The translations under genes were made by a program, and so were the position numbers. This document shows positions 8,259 to 16,042 of a DNA stretch of 64,000 bases, in pieces. The stretch comes from SHWC01 sp050173345 (lineage in GTDB: Bacteria; Pseudomonadota; Alphaproteobacteria; UBA828): NCBI GenBank assembly GCA_050173345.1, contig JBFXKW010000005.1:185069-249068 (forward strand), in the 5' to 3' direction. Each line of letters opens with the position of its first letter. Within the stretch, counting starts at the first letter, position 1. A model generated the notes under the pieces. That model saw nothing but the letters and a program-made list of their open reading frames with translations. It was not told the DNA's origin and did no database searches.

Positions 8259-9953
8259 ATGAGCCGGTTGACCCAGAGCTATGTGCACGGTGCGAGCGAC
8301 GTGCCGCTGCTCGGCGTGACGATCGGGCAATGCCTGGATGCGACCGCCGCGCGCGTGCCGGACAACGACGCGCTCATCGTGCGCCACCAGGACGTCCGCC
8401 TCAGCTATGCGGCGCTCAAGCGCGAGGTCGATGCCTTCGCCGCCGGCCTGCTCGCGCTCGGGCTCGAGCCGGGCGAGCGCATCGGCATCTGGTCGCCCAA
8501 CAACGCGGAATGGGCGATCACCCAGTTCGCCGCGGCCAAGGCCGGGCTGATCCTGGTCAACATCAACCCGGCCTACCGCCTCTCCGAGCTCGAATACGCC
8601 CTCAACAAGGTGGAGTGCAAGGCGCTGGTCACGGCGGCCGCCTTCAAGTCGAGCGACTATATCGCGATGCTGCGCGAGCTTGCGCCCGAGCTCGACCGCG
8701 CGCCGCCCGGCCTGCTCGACGCCGCGAAGCTGCCGCACCTCAAGATCGCGATCCGGCTCGGGGCCGAGAAGACAGCGGGCTTCTACAACTTCGCCGACGT
8801 GCCTGAAATGGCCGGCGCGCGCGAGCGGGCCGCGCTCGAAGCGCTCGCCGACCAGCTCCAGTTCGACGACGCGATCAACATCCAGTTCACCAGCGGCACC
8901 ACGGGCTTCCCGAAGGGCGCGACGCTGACCCACCACAACATCCTCAACAACGGCTATTTCAACGGCGTCAAGCTGCGCCTGACCGAGCAGGACCGGGTGT
9001 GCATCCCGGTGCCGCTCTATCACTGCTTCGGCATGGTGATGGGCAATCTGATGGCGATCGCGCACGGCGCGACCATGGTCTATCCGAGCGAGGGCTTCGA
9101 TCCGCTCGAAGTCCTCAAGGCGGTCGAGGCCGAGCGCTGCACCGTGCTCTACGGCGTGCCCACCATGTTCATCGCGGAACTCGGCCACCCAGAGTTCGCG
9201 CGCTTCGACTTGAGGAGCCTGCGCACCGGCACCATGGCGGGCTCGCCCTGCCCGATCGAGGTGATGAAGCGGGTGGTCAAGGACATGCACATGAGCGAGG
9301 TGACCATCGCCTACGGCATGACCGAGACGAGCCCGGTGAGCTTCCAGTCCGGCCATGACGACCCGTTGGAGAAGCGGGTCTCGACGGTCGGGCGCATCCA
9401 TCCGCATGTCGAGGTCAAGGTGGTCGACGCGGAAGGGCGCATCGCGCCGGTCGGCCAGCCGGGCGAGCTCTTGACGCGCGGCTACTCGGTGATGCTCGGC
9501 TACTGGAACGACGCGGAGAAGACCGCGGAGGCGATCGACAGAGCGGGCTGGATGCACACCGGCGACCTCGCCACCATCGACGCCGAGGGCTATTGCAACA
9601 TCGTCGGCCGCATCAAGGACATGGTGATCCGGGGCGGCGAGAACGTCTATCCGCGCGAGATCGAGGAGTTCCTCTACGGCCACCCCAAGGTGCAGGACGT
9701 GCAGGTGATTGGCGTGCCCGACGAGAAATACGGCGAGGAGCTTGCCGCCTGGATCAAGCTCAAGCCGGGCGAGAGCGCCAACCTCGAGGAGATCAGGGCG
9801 TACTGCCAGGGCAAGATCGCCCACTACAAGATCCCGCGCTATGTGCGCTTCGTCGACGCCTTCCCGATGACGGTGACCGGCAAGATCCAGAAGTTCAAGA
9901 TGCGCGAAGCGATGATCGCGGAGCTGGGCTTGAAGATCGACAGGACGGCGTAA
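8259..9953 (+). CDS. AMP-binding acyl-CoA synthetase (ACSF2/FadD-like)
   Basis: 564-residue adenylate-forming ligase that activates a medium- or long-chain carboxylic acid to its CoA thioester via an acyl-AMP. The core P-loop motif is FTSGTTGFPKGATLTHHNI at about residue 210-230. Then come CIPVPLYHCFGMVMG, YGMTETSPVSFQ, the hinge motif GYCNIVGRIKDMVIRGGENV, and C-terminal MTVTGKIQKFKMRE with the catalytic Lys. The start at 8259 has the ribosome binding site GGGAGAGGAGG. It stands alone between repeats. The exact acid substrate cannot be read from sequence; the overall pattern (YPREIEEFLYGHPKV) is typical of ACSF2-like fatty-acyl-CoA ligases. Confidence 0.88.
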   Translation: MSRLTQSYVHGASDVPLLGVTIGQCLDATAARVPDNDALIVRHQDVRLSYAALKREVDAFAAGLLALGLEPGERIGIWSPNNAEWAITQFAAAKAGLILVNINPAYRLSELEYALNKVECKALVTAAAFKSSDYIAMLRELAPELDRAPPGLLDAAKLPHLKIAIRLGAEKTAGFYNFADVPEMAGARERAALEALADQLQFDDAINIQFTSGTTGFPKGATLTHHNILNNGYFNGVKLRLTEQDRVCIPVPLYHCFGMVMGNLMAIAHGATMVYPSEGFDPLEVLKAVEAERCTVLYGVPTMFIAELGHPEFARFDLRSLRTGTMAGSPCPIEVMKRVVKDMHMSEVTIAYGMTETSPVSFQSGHDDPLEKRVSTVGRIHPHVEVKVVDAEGRIAPVGQPGELLTRGYSVMLGYWNDAEKTAEAIDRAGWMHTGDLATIDAEGYCNIVGRIKDMVIRGGENVYPREIEEFLYGHPKVQDVQVIGVPDEKYGEELAAWIKLKPGESANLEEIRAYCQGKIAHYKIPRYVRFVDAFPMTVTGKIQKFKMREAMIAELGLKIDRTA

Positions 9954-9966
9954 ATCGGCCCCAGCG

Positions 9967-10287
9967 TCATCCTCGCGCCGAGCGGACCTCGAGGCGCACG
10001 CCCTCCCGCCGTTGCAGGCACGCCACCACCTCGAACGGGTTCTTTGCCTGCGGGTTGCCGCTCGGCCCGAACATGCGCATCAGGCTCTTCGCCGAGCGCT
10101 TGGTCGCGGCGCCGAGTTCCTCGAAGCCGATCGTCGCGTTGATGTAGTCGCGCAGCACGGCCTTGCCGGTCTCCACGTCGCCCGCGAGCAGGCACTTGAT
10201 GCCCTCCTGGAGCAGCGCCTTGCGGAAACCGGCATCCCGCGCCGCGCGTGCTTGGACGGTTTCGTGGAATTCTCCGGTAAGTGCCAT
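9967..10287 (-). CDS. HigA-like addiction-module antidote protein, orphan
   Basis: 106-residue helix-turn-helix protein resembling antitoxins encoded beside RelE/HigB-type toxins: LQEGIKCLLAGDVETGKAVL, DYINATIGFEELGAATKR and KSLMRMFGPSGNPQAKNPF are the family's characteristic segments. The ATG at 10287 (MALTGEFHET) is preferred over an in-frame upstream ATG at 10302 because it matches the family start. No toxin gene can be seen on either side: downstream is the convergent acyl-CoA ligase gene, upstream only dispersed repeats. It may therefore be a free-standing regulator, or the remnant of a broken toxin-antitoxin pair. Confidence 0.8.
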   Translation of the reverse strand: MALTGEFHETVQARAARDAGFRKALLQEGIKCLLAGDVETGKAVLRDYINATIGFEELGAATKRSAKSLMRMFGPSGNPQAKNPFEVVACLQRREGVRLEVRSARG

Positions 10288-10795
10288 CGGTGAGAGCCCC
10301 AAATAACGAATCTATATTCCCCGAATCATCCCCTCCCCGGTCAAGGGTGCTGCTTCCAGCTTAAAGGTAGGAGCGTTCGTTGTAACGGTCGGGTAGGAAC
10401 ACTTCTCGCCCTGTAAGGACGCCGGGGCAAGACGTGAACAGCGACCGGCACGACAATCCGCATTCTTCCTCGTCATGCCCCGCGCAGGCGGGGCTTCCAG
10501 GGGCGGCGGCACAACGCTTGCCAAAGATGCCTGGATCGCCCGGTCAAGCCGGGCGATGACGGTTTGAGCATGGGTGTCCGCCGCTGCGACCTAAACCGGA
10601 CAGTAGTAGGTCAAGCCCGCGCATGACGATTTAGGTATGGGCGGCCATCGCTGCGACTTTGCCCGGATAGCAGCCGCCCCCCGGCGGCGGAGAGGGCTCC
10701 GTCATGCCGTCTCATCGCCTCGCGATTGCAACTCGCGGCGGTGACGCGGCTGTTCTATCCTCGGCACGGTGCGGACGGCTCAACGGGAGGGAAAC
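10288..10795. other. Intergenic stretch rich in dispersed repeats
   Basis: Divergent gap of about 500 bases. It holds one complete palindromic repeat (copy C, 10471-10562) and a degenerate partial copy around 10601-10632. An AT-rich stretch at about 10300-10320 may carry the antitoxin promoter. No gene is supported. Confidence 0.65.
10471..10562. repeat. Dispersed bipartite palindromic repeat, copy C
   Basis: Complete copy of the GCCCCGCGCAGGCGGGGC subtype in the left hairpin, with CGCCCGG/CCGGGCG in the right hairpin. The same subtype recurs at 21122 and 60723. Confidence 0.87.
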
Positions 10796-11281
10796 ATGGC
10801 CGAACAGAAGGAAGAATGGCGCGGCAAGATCGGCGGCATGACGCAAGAAGAGATCGCGGCGTTCCTCGCCGGCGATCCGCTCTGCCGGCTCGGTTGCCTG
10901 GACGAGGCCGGCTGGCCCTATGTCGTGCCGATCTGGTACGAGTACCAGGACGGCGGCTACTACCTCGTGCCGCGCGCCCGCGCCAAATGGGCGGCCTACC
11001 TCAAGCGCGACAAGCGCGCCTCGCTCTGCATCGACACGATGGAGGGCATGCGGAAAGTCCTGGTCAAGGGCGAGGCCGAGATCGTCGAGGAGCCCAATAT
11101 CGGCGGCAAATGGGTCGAGATCGCGCGCACCATGTCGCGCCGCTATCTCGGGCCGCACGGCCCCGACTATATCGAGCCGACCATGCAGGAGCCGCGCTGG
11201 CTGATCTTCGTCAAACCGCTCGAAACCACGACCTGGCAGGGCGTCGATTGGGCGAAGAGATACAAGCATACAAGCTGGTGA
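10796..11281 (+). CDS. Pyridoxamine 5'-phosphate oxidase-family flavin/F420-type split-barrel protein
   Basis: 161-residue protein of the PNPOx-like split-barrel superfamily. Such small members bind FMN, F420 or haem, and many have no assigned reaction. Visible features: FLAGDPLCRLGCLDEAGWPY (first strand pair), VVPIWYEYQDGGYYLVPRAR, and KVLVKGEAEIVEE. The ATG at 10796 follows GGGAGGGAAAC, a clear ribosome binding site; an upstream in-frame start at 10769 lacks one. It sits alone between repeat-rich gaps. The fold assignment is fairly secure; cofactor and substrate are unknown. Confidence 0.8.
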   Translation: MAEQKEEWRGKIGGMTQEEIAAFLAGDPLCRLGCLDEAGWPYVVPIWYEYQDGGYYLVPRARAKWAAYLKRDKRASLCIDTMEGMRKVLVKGEAEIVEEPNIGGKWVEIARTMSRRYLGPHGPDYIEPTMQEPRWLIFVKPLETTTWQGVDWAKRYKHTSW

Positions 11282-11586
11282 CCCCCTCTCCCTCGCGGGG
11301 CGAGAGGGAGGGCTGGGGAGAGGGAGTGCGACCGCAACCGGCTATGGTTCTCCCTTCGATCCGGCGGCTGTCCGGCTAAGGACGAAAGGACGGAGCACCC
11401 TTTCAATCGTCATGCCCGGGCGAAGACCCGGGCATCCAGGCACCTGCACGAAACCGCAGTGCCGCAGCCCTGGATTGCCGGGTTGATCCCCCGGTCAAGC
11501 CGGGGGACGGCAACGACAATGAAGGGAAAGGCTCATGATGACGCGATCGCTGATCGAGTCTGCCCCGTTGCTGTCGAACAAGTCCG
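11282..11586. other. Convergent gap with hairpin repeats
   Basis: No gene seen. A CCCTCTCCCTCGCGGGGCGAGAG hairpin lies at about 11282-11326, immediately after the PNPOx-like gene, and a palindromic repeat (copy D) at 11408-11518. Confidence 0.65.
11408..11518. repeat. Dispersed bipartite palindromic repeat, copy D
   Basis: Left hairpin ATGCCCGGG/CCCGGGCAT. The right half is the longer variant with TTGATCCCCCGGTCAAGC, ending GGGGGACGGCAACGAC. Confidence 0.83.
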
Positions 11587-12780
11587 TCATGCGCGGGCGG
11601 ATGGGCCGTATGCCAGATACATCGGCTTCCCCTCGGCGAAGCGCGACAGCCTCAGCGGCGAGACATCGAAGGCCGGCTCGCGTCCGAGCACGGTGTCGGC
11701 GATCAGCTCGCCGATCGCGGGCGCGAGCTTGAGACCGTGGCCGGAGAAGCCGACGGCGAGGCAGAGCCCCTCGACGCCGCCGGCCCAGCCGAGGATCGGA
11801 TGATAGTCCGGCGTCACGTCGTAGACGCCCGAGACCGAGCGGACGATCTCCGCACCCGCATAGTCCGGCAGGCGCGCCGTGAGCGCCTTCTCGATGCGCG
11901 CCTCGTGCGCCTCGACCTCGTGCGGCGGCGCGTCGGCGAGCGGGTCCGCGACCTCGGGCATCGCGGGCGGATAGGCGACGACCAGCGCGCAGGGCCCGAG
12001 ATCGGGGCGCAGCACCACGTTCGAGTTGCCGTCGGTGATGCAGGTGCGCACCTGCGGCCGGCCCGGCGCCTGGCGCAGCCACGCCATATCGAGACGCAGC
12101 CGCCTTATCGGCACGTCGATGCCGAGCGGCGTCAGGAGATCGCGCGCCCAGGCGTTGGTCGCCGCGATCACGATCGGCGCCTCGATGCGGCCCGCCGCCG
12201 TCTCGACGCCGCTCACCCTGCCGCCTTGCGCGAGGATCGCGTCGACCCTGACCCCACTCACCAGCCTCAGGCCCGAGGCCTGCGCCGCGGTCAGCCAGGA
12301 GAGGATCATGCGCGAGACATCGATATAGCCGCCATTCGGCTCGTAGGCGCCGCCAGCTAGATCATCGGTTGCCAGCAAGGGCTCGATCGCCCTGATCTCG
12401 TCCTTCTCGACGAAGCGGGTATCGACGCCGAGGCGTCGGCCGAGCGCGATGTTGCGCCGGCACGCTTCGAGCTGCGCGCCGACCACGAGCAGCAGGTAGC
12501 CGAGCCGGGCATAGCCCGAATCGCCGCAGCCGACCTCGCGCCGCCAATCGGCGAGCACCTCGAAGCCGCGGATCGAGAGCTTCACCATGAGCTCGTTCGA
12601 ATAGTGCTGGCGCACCTGGCCGAAGGTGCGCCCCGACATGCCGCCGACCGGCGCGCGCTCGTCGATCAGCACCACCTTGCGCTTGCCGTCCTTCGCGAGC
12701 TGATAGGCGATGCTCGCGCCCATGATGCCGGCGCCGATGACGGCGATGTCCGCCCGGTCGATGAGCTCCTGTCTGGCCAT
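11587..12780 (-). CDS. FAD-dependent oxidoreductase, DAO / sarcosine-oxidase-like
   Basis: 397-residue flavoprotein of the D-amino-acid-oxidase superfamily, which oxidises C-N bonds of amino acids or N-methylated amines with FAD. The N-terminal dinucleotide-binding motif is AVIGAGIMGASIAYQLAKDG (residues about 12-31), followed by GGMSGRTFGQVRQHYSNE and, near the C-terminus, SGVYDVTPDYHPILGWAGG and GFSGHGLKLAPAIGELIAD, typical of sarcosine oxidase beta-like proteins. The ATG at 12780 has an upstream GGGAGC; a start at 12840 is also in frame but less likely. It is monocistronic here. The substrate is not recognisable from the context. Confidence 0.87.
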   Translation of the reverse strand: MARQELIDRADIAVIGAGIMGASIAYQLAKDGKRKVVLIDERAPVGGMSGRTFGQVRQHYSNELMVKLSIRGFEVLADWRREVGCGDSGYARLGYLLLVVGAQLEACRRNIALGRRLGVDTRFVEKDEIRAIEPLLATDDLAGGAYEPNGGYIDVSRMILSWLTAAQASGLRLVSGVRVDAILAQGGRVSGVETAAGRIEAPIVIAATNAWARDLLTPLGIDVPIRRLRLDMAWLRQAPGRPQVRTCITDGNSNVVLRPDLGPCALVVAYPPAMPEVADPLADAPPHEVEAHEARIEKALTARLPDYAGAEIVRSVSGVYDVTPDYHPILGWAGGVEGLCLAVGFSGHGLKLAPAIGELIADTVLGREPAFDVSPLRLSRFAEGKPMYLAYGPSARA

Positions 12781-12897
12781 GGCGCCGCTCCCGCTGTCGA
12801 GGCTCGACGCGATGTGACGACAGCCAGGAGGTTCTTTCAAGAGGTCAAGCGACCGGGCGGGGCAGTCGCCGGGACCAGCCTGGAGCGGGATTCAGGT

Positions 12898-12929
12898 TCG
12901 AGATGGATCGCGAGGCGATTCCGTCTCGA
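12898..12929. repeat. Imperfect inverted repeat between the EAL protein and the oxidoreductase
   Basis: TCGAGATGGATCGC and GCGATTCCGTCTCGA form a stem with one mismatch and one bulge. It lies 12 bases downstream of the EAL gene stop on the minus strand, so it may serve as that gene's terminator. Confidence 0.6.
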
Positions 12930-12940
12930 AGGGCCCTGCT

Positions 12941-14746
12941 CTAGCGCACGCGGGCGGGGCGGAGGACGTCCTGCATCATGGAGACGGCGCCGGGGTCGAG
13001 CACCCGGGCCGATGCCGCAGCGGCACGCTTGGGCAGGGCGCGCTGCGCGGTCGTCTCGGCCGGCAGCGCATGGACGCCATGGCCGGCGGCGAGCCATGGC
13101 CGCTCCGAGCAGGGGCGGCCGAAATACCAGCCCTGCAGATAGCCGACGCCATAGCCCTCGAGTAGCCTCGCGATCTCCGGCGTCTCGACATATTCGGCGA
13201 CCGTCTTGAAGCCGAGGCCGTCGGCGAAGGATTGCAGGGTGCATATGAAGAGGCGCGCATTGGCATGCTCGGCGAGCGTCTTCACGAAGGAGCCGTCGAT
13301 CTTCACCATGTCGACGTTGAGCTCCTGGAGATGGCGGAACGAGGTGTAGCCCGCGCCGAAATCGTCGAGCGCGACCCGCACGCCCATCTCGCGGAGCGCC
13401 GCGACGAAGCGCATGGTCTCCCCGAGATCCTGCAGCACGGTGGTCTCGGTGATCTCGACGAGCAGCCGCCGCGCGATGTCGGGCCGCGTCTTGACGTGCG
13501 AGGTGAGCAGCCTGAGCCAGGAGGGATCGGTCGTCGACAGCGCCGAGATGTTCATGGCGAGGTTGACGCCCTGATGCTCGGTAAGCTCGGTGAGCACCAT
13601 CTCAAGCACGGTGCGGTCGATCGAGCGGACCAGGCCCATCTTCTCGGCGATGGGCAGGAAGCTGCCGGCCGGCACGATGCGGCCCTCGTCGTCGAGGATG
13701 CGGATGAGGCATTCGTAGAAGGCGGGCTCGTGGCTGCGCGCATCGACGACCGGCTGGAAGTGCAGGCAGACGCGCTTCTGGCGCAGCGAGGTCTGCACCA
13801 GCTCGGTGACGGCCATGTCGCTGCGCAGCGCGACGAGCTGCTCCGGCGACAGGTCGTAGAGGTTGTAGCAGTTGCTGCCGGAGCGGCGCGCCTGATCGAG
13901 CGCGACCACGGCCTTGGCCATGGCGTCGTGCGCGGTGCGCACCGAGCCTGGGAAGGCCACGGCGCCGATCGAGGCGGTGACCGGCAGAAAGCCCTTCTCG
14001 CTCACCACGGCGGCCTGCTCGACCGCGCCGAGGATCTTCTCCGCGGTGATCGAGATGTCGCCGGCCGGGCAGCCGTTGAGAATGATGCCGAACTGCGCAT
14101 CGCCGACGCGCCCGATCACGTCGCTCGCGCGCAGCGTACGGTCGAGCTCGCGGCCGACCGCGACCACGACCTGCTCGGCGACCTCGCGGCCATAGGTGTC
14201 GTGCAGCAGCGCCAGATTGTCGATGCCGAGCTGGAGGTAGACGCCGGATGCCTCGTAGCGCACCGCATAAGCCAGCGCATGTTCGAGCGCCTCGCGCAGG
14301 CGGGGCGGGTTGTAGTGGCCGGTGAGCGGATCGAGGCCGGCCTCGTGCACGGCGTGCTCGGTCTCTTCCTTGTTCCGGTCGATGCAGCGCAGGATGCCGA
14401 GGATGCGCAGGGGCTCGCCGTCCTCGGTACGCTCGAACCAGCCGCGGTCCTCGACCCAGGAGAGCGCGCCGTCGCCGCGCTGGAACTGATAGGAGCAGTT
14501 GAAGCGCCCGCCGCTGCCGGCGCTCTCGGCGTGGCAGCGCCTGAGGTCGGCACTGCCACTCGCCGTGATGCGGGCGAGGAAGTGCTCGGCGATGGCGAGC
14601 TCGCCAGCCATATCGAGGCCGAACAGCGCCTGCACGTCGCCATGCCATCGAATCCGGCCGGTCCGCACGTCCCAGGCATAGGCGACGTCGCCGGATGCCG
14701 AGATCGCCGCGTAGAGGCCGTCCGAATCGCGGGAGCGCATATCCAT
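12941..14746 (-). CDS. GGDEF/EAL-domain cyclic-di-GMP phosphodiesterase with PAS-like sensor
   Basis: 601-residue signalling protein. A PAS-like region (YAWDVRTGRIRWHGDVQAL) comes first, then a GGDEF domain (GLDPLTGHYNPPRLREAL) and a C-terminal EAL domain. The GGDEF active site reads VGDAQ in place of GGDEF, so it is probably inactive as a cyclase. The EAL domain keeps the catalytic set: Glu in ECL (replacing EAL), NISA, EITET, DDFGAGYTS, VKIDGSF and YLQGWYFGRP. Expected role: hydrolysis of c-di-GMP to lower its level and so affect motility or surface growth. The start is uncertain; the ATG at 14746 or 14740 is preferred because the longer frame to 14860 lacks family-like sequence. Confidence 0.88.
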   Translation of the reverse strand: MDMRSRDSDGLYAAISASGDVAYAWDVRTGRIRWHGDVQALFGLDMAGELAIAEHFLARITASGSADLRRCHAESAGSGGRFNCSYQFQRGDGALSWVEDRGWFERTEDGEPLRILGILRCIDRNKEETEHAVHEAGLDPLTGHYNPPRLREALEHALAYAVRYEASGVYLQLGIDNLALLHDTYGREVAEQVVVAVGRELDRTLRASDVIGRVGDAQFGIILNGCPAGDISITAEKILGAVEQAAVVSEKGFLPVTASIGAVAFPGSVRTAHDAMAKAVVALDQARRSGSNCYNLYDLSPEQLVALRSDMAVTELVQTSLRQKRVCLHFQPVVDARSHEPAFYECLIRILDDEGRIVPAGSFLPIAEKMGLVRSIDRTVLEMVLTELTEHQGVNLAMNISALSTTDPSWLRLLTSHVKTRPDIARRLLVEITETTVLQDLGETMRFVAALREMGVRVALDDFGAGYTSFRHLQELNVDMVKIDGSFVKTLAEHANARLFICTLQSFADGLGFKTVAEYVETPEIARLLEGYGVGYLQGWYFGRPCSERPWLAAGHGVHALPAETTAQRALPKRAAAASARVLDPGAVSMMQDVLRPARVR

Positions 14747-14979
14747 AGAGCGAACCTGTTGCCATCCTGGCCGGGCGCCGCTGACGGTATTCTGGTCTCG
14801 ATGCTGTCGTCGGCGTCGGACGCAATCCGAACCTGACGCGCCCCATTGTCCTCGGAGCACGCTACCGGCCGCCTCTGAACAAAACTTAAAGGGAGAGGGT
14901 TAGGATTCAGTAACCAACACGCGCAAGGGCGCTTCCGGCGAATCCGTTGCCGGGTTCATCGGCGAAAGGCCGGCCTCGC

Positions 14980-15363
14980 TCAGTACGCCGCGGCCGCGAC
15001 CTGGTGCGCCGGCGGCGGCTCCGCGATCTCGTAGCCTGGGGATCTGATCTCGACGTGAAGCGCGAGCCCGTCGCCCGCGCGGACCAGCTGCTTGCGCACC
15101 GAGCGCGGCAGCGGGATCCGCTCGACGCGGCACTGCCGGATCAGGGCCGCCGCGAGGATTTCGGCAGAGACCGTGAGCTCCTCGACCCGGCCGACCGCGC
15201 TCATCTTGTGCGAGACGACGGCCGACGCCACGCCCTCGCTATCGACCACCTTCAGCCCGACGATGTTGCCGAGCTTGAGGATGCGGGCTTCCTTGTTGAG
15301 TTCCAGGATCGCCGAGATGACTTCGCGATTGCAGAACTTGATCTCTCGATGCTCGAGCGGCAC
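14980..15363 (-). CDS. Hypothetical protein
   Basis: 127 residues, not recognised. It begins with GTG at 15363 (PLEHREIKFCNREV), preceded by GGGAGAGTTAGG. The sequence has alternating hydrophobic and charged segments (ISAILELNKEARILKLGNIV, EELTVSAEILAAALIRQC) and no signal peptide or membrane segment. The codon usage and the ribosome binding site support a real gene. It is flanked by the EAL gene on the same strand (about 230 bases away) and by a divergent small gene. Confidence 0.6.
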   Translation of the reverse strand: MPLEHREIKFCNREVISAILELNKEARILKLGNIVGLKVVDSEGVASAVVSHKMSAVGRVEELTVSAEILAAALIRQCRVERIPLPRSVRKQLVRAGDGLALHVEIRSPGYEIAEPPPAHQVAAAAY

Positions 15364-15553
15364 GACCTAACTCTCCCAAGACGATGACGAAGCCAGACCC
15401 TTTCCGAAATTATTTGAGCATATGTATAGGCCACAGACCTCTAACATTTGGTTATTCATACCGCGCGCCGCCGGGGAGCTCCTGATGAGCTCATCCCGGC
15501 CCAGCCTGAGTCAAAAATATTAACCATAACAGGCACTTGCGGGAACTTAGCGA

Positions 15554-15584
15554 TTGACCGCAAAGGCCTTTGCACTAATATAAA
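15554..15584 (+). promoter_or_regulatory. Candidate sigma70 promoter with palindromic operator
   Basis: TTGACC (15554-15559) is followed after 16 bases by TAATAT (15576-15581), or after 19 by TATAAA. The spacer holds a perfect 14-bp palindrome, GCAAAGGCCTTTGC (15560-15573), which is where a repressor would block RNA polymerase. It lies just upstream of the small gene at 15605 in an AT-rich pocket of a GC-rich genome. Confidence 0.55.
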
Positions 15585-15604
15585 AGTATACGGGACGACG
15601 AAAC

Positions 15605-15955
15605 ATGATCGGTTCTTTACCACCTCCTCTGCTGTCCGGCCCTCGGCCGCCGGCGCGCGCGGCAACGACGGTCGCGCCTGTCGGGCAGGCGGCGCCGCAT
15701 GCGGGTTCGCGCCACGGCGCGGCCGAGGCCGGGCCGCAGAAGCGCCGGGCCCGCCCGCCCGCCGGCGCGGGGGGTGCGGATTCCGCCGTCTACCTCGCCC
15801 AATTGCTGGGCCAGCAGGCATCGCCGGGCGCCGGGCGCGGCCAGGCCCCGCTCAGCGCCCGCCAGGTCGAGACCTACGACGAGGTCGCGCGCCGGACCCG
15901 GCGGATCGAGCTGCTGTTCGGCTTCGAGGGCCTCGCCGAGCCCGTCTCGGCCTGA
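15605..15955 (+). CDS. Small Ala/Pro-rich hypothetical protein
   Basis: 116 residues, not assigned to a family. The first two thirds are low-complexity (Ala, Pro, Arg, Gly). The last 55 residues (SAVYLAQLLGQQ, ARQVETYDEVARRTRRIELL) look like an amphipathic helix pair, similar in style to short conserved proteins of Alphaproteobacteria. It starts with ATG at 15605 behind a candidate promoter; the ribosome binding site is weak (GGGACG). It is followed 87 bases later by the oxalyl-CoA-synthetase-like gene on the same strand. Confidence 0.55.
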   Translation: MIGSLPPPLLSGPRPPARAATTVAPVGQAAPHAGSRHGAAEAGPQKRRARPPAGAGGADSAVYLAQLLGQQASPGAGRGQAPLSARQVETYDEVARRTRRIELLFGFEGLAEPVSA

Positions 15956-16042
15956 ACCGGCGTGCCAAAGCGGGTTTCGCCGAGGCCACGCTTTGGCTAG
16001 TGTGCCCGCCGACAGCCAGTCAGACATAAGGACCAGACCGCA

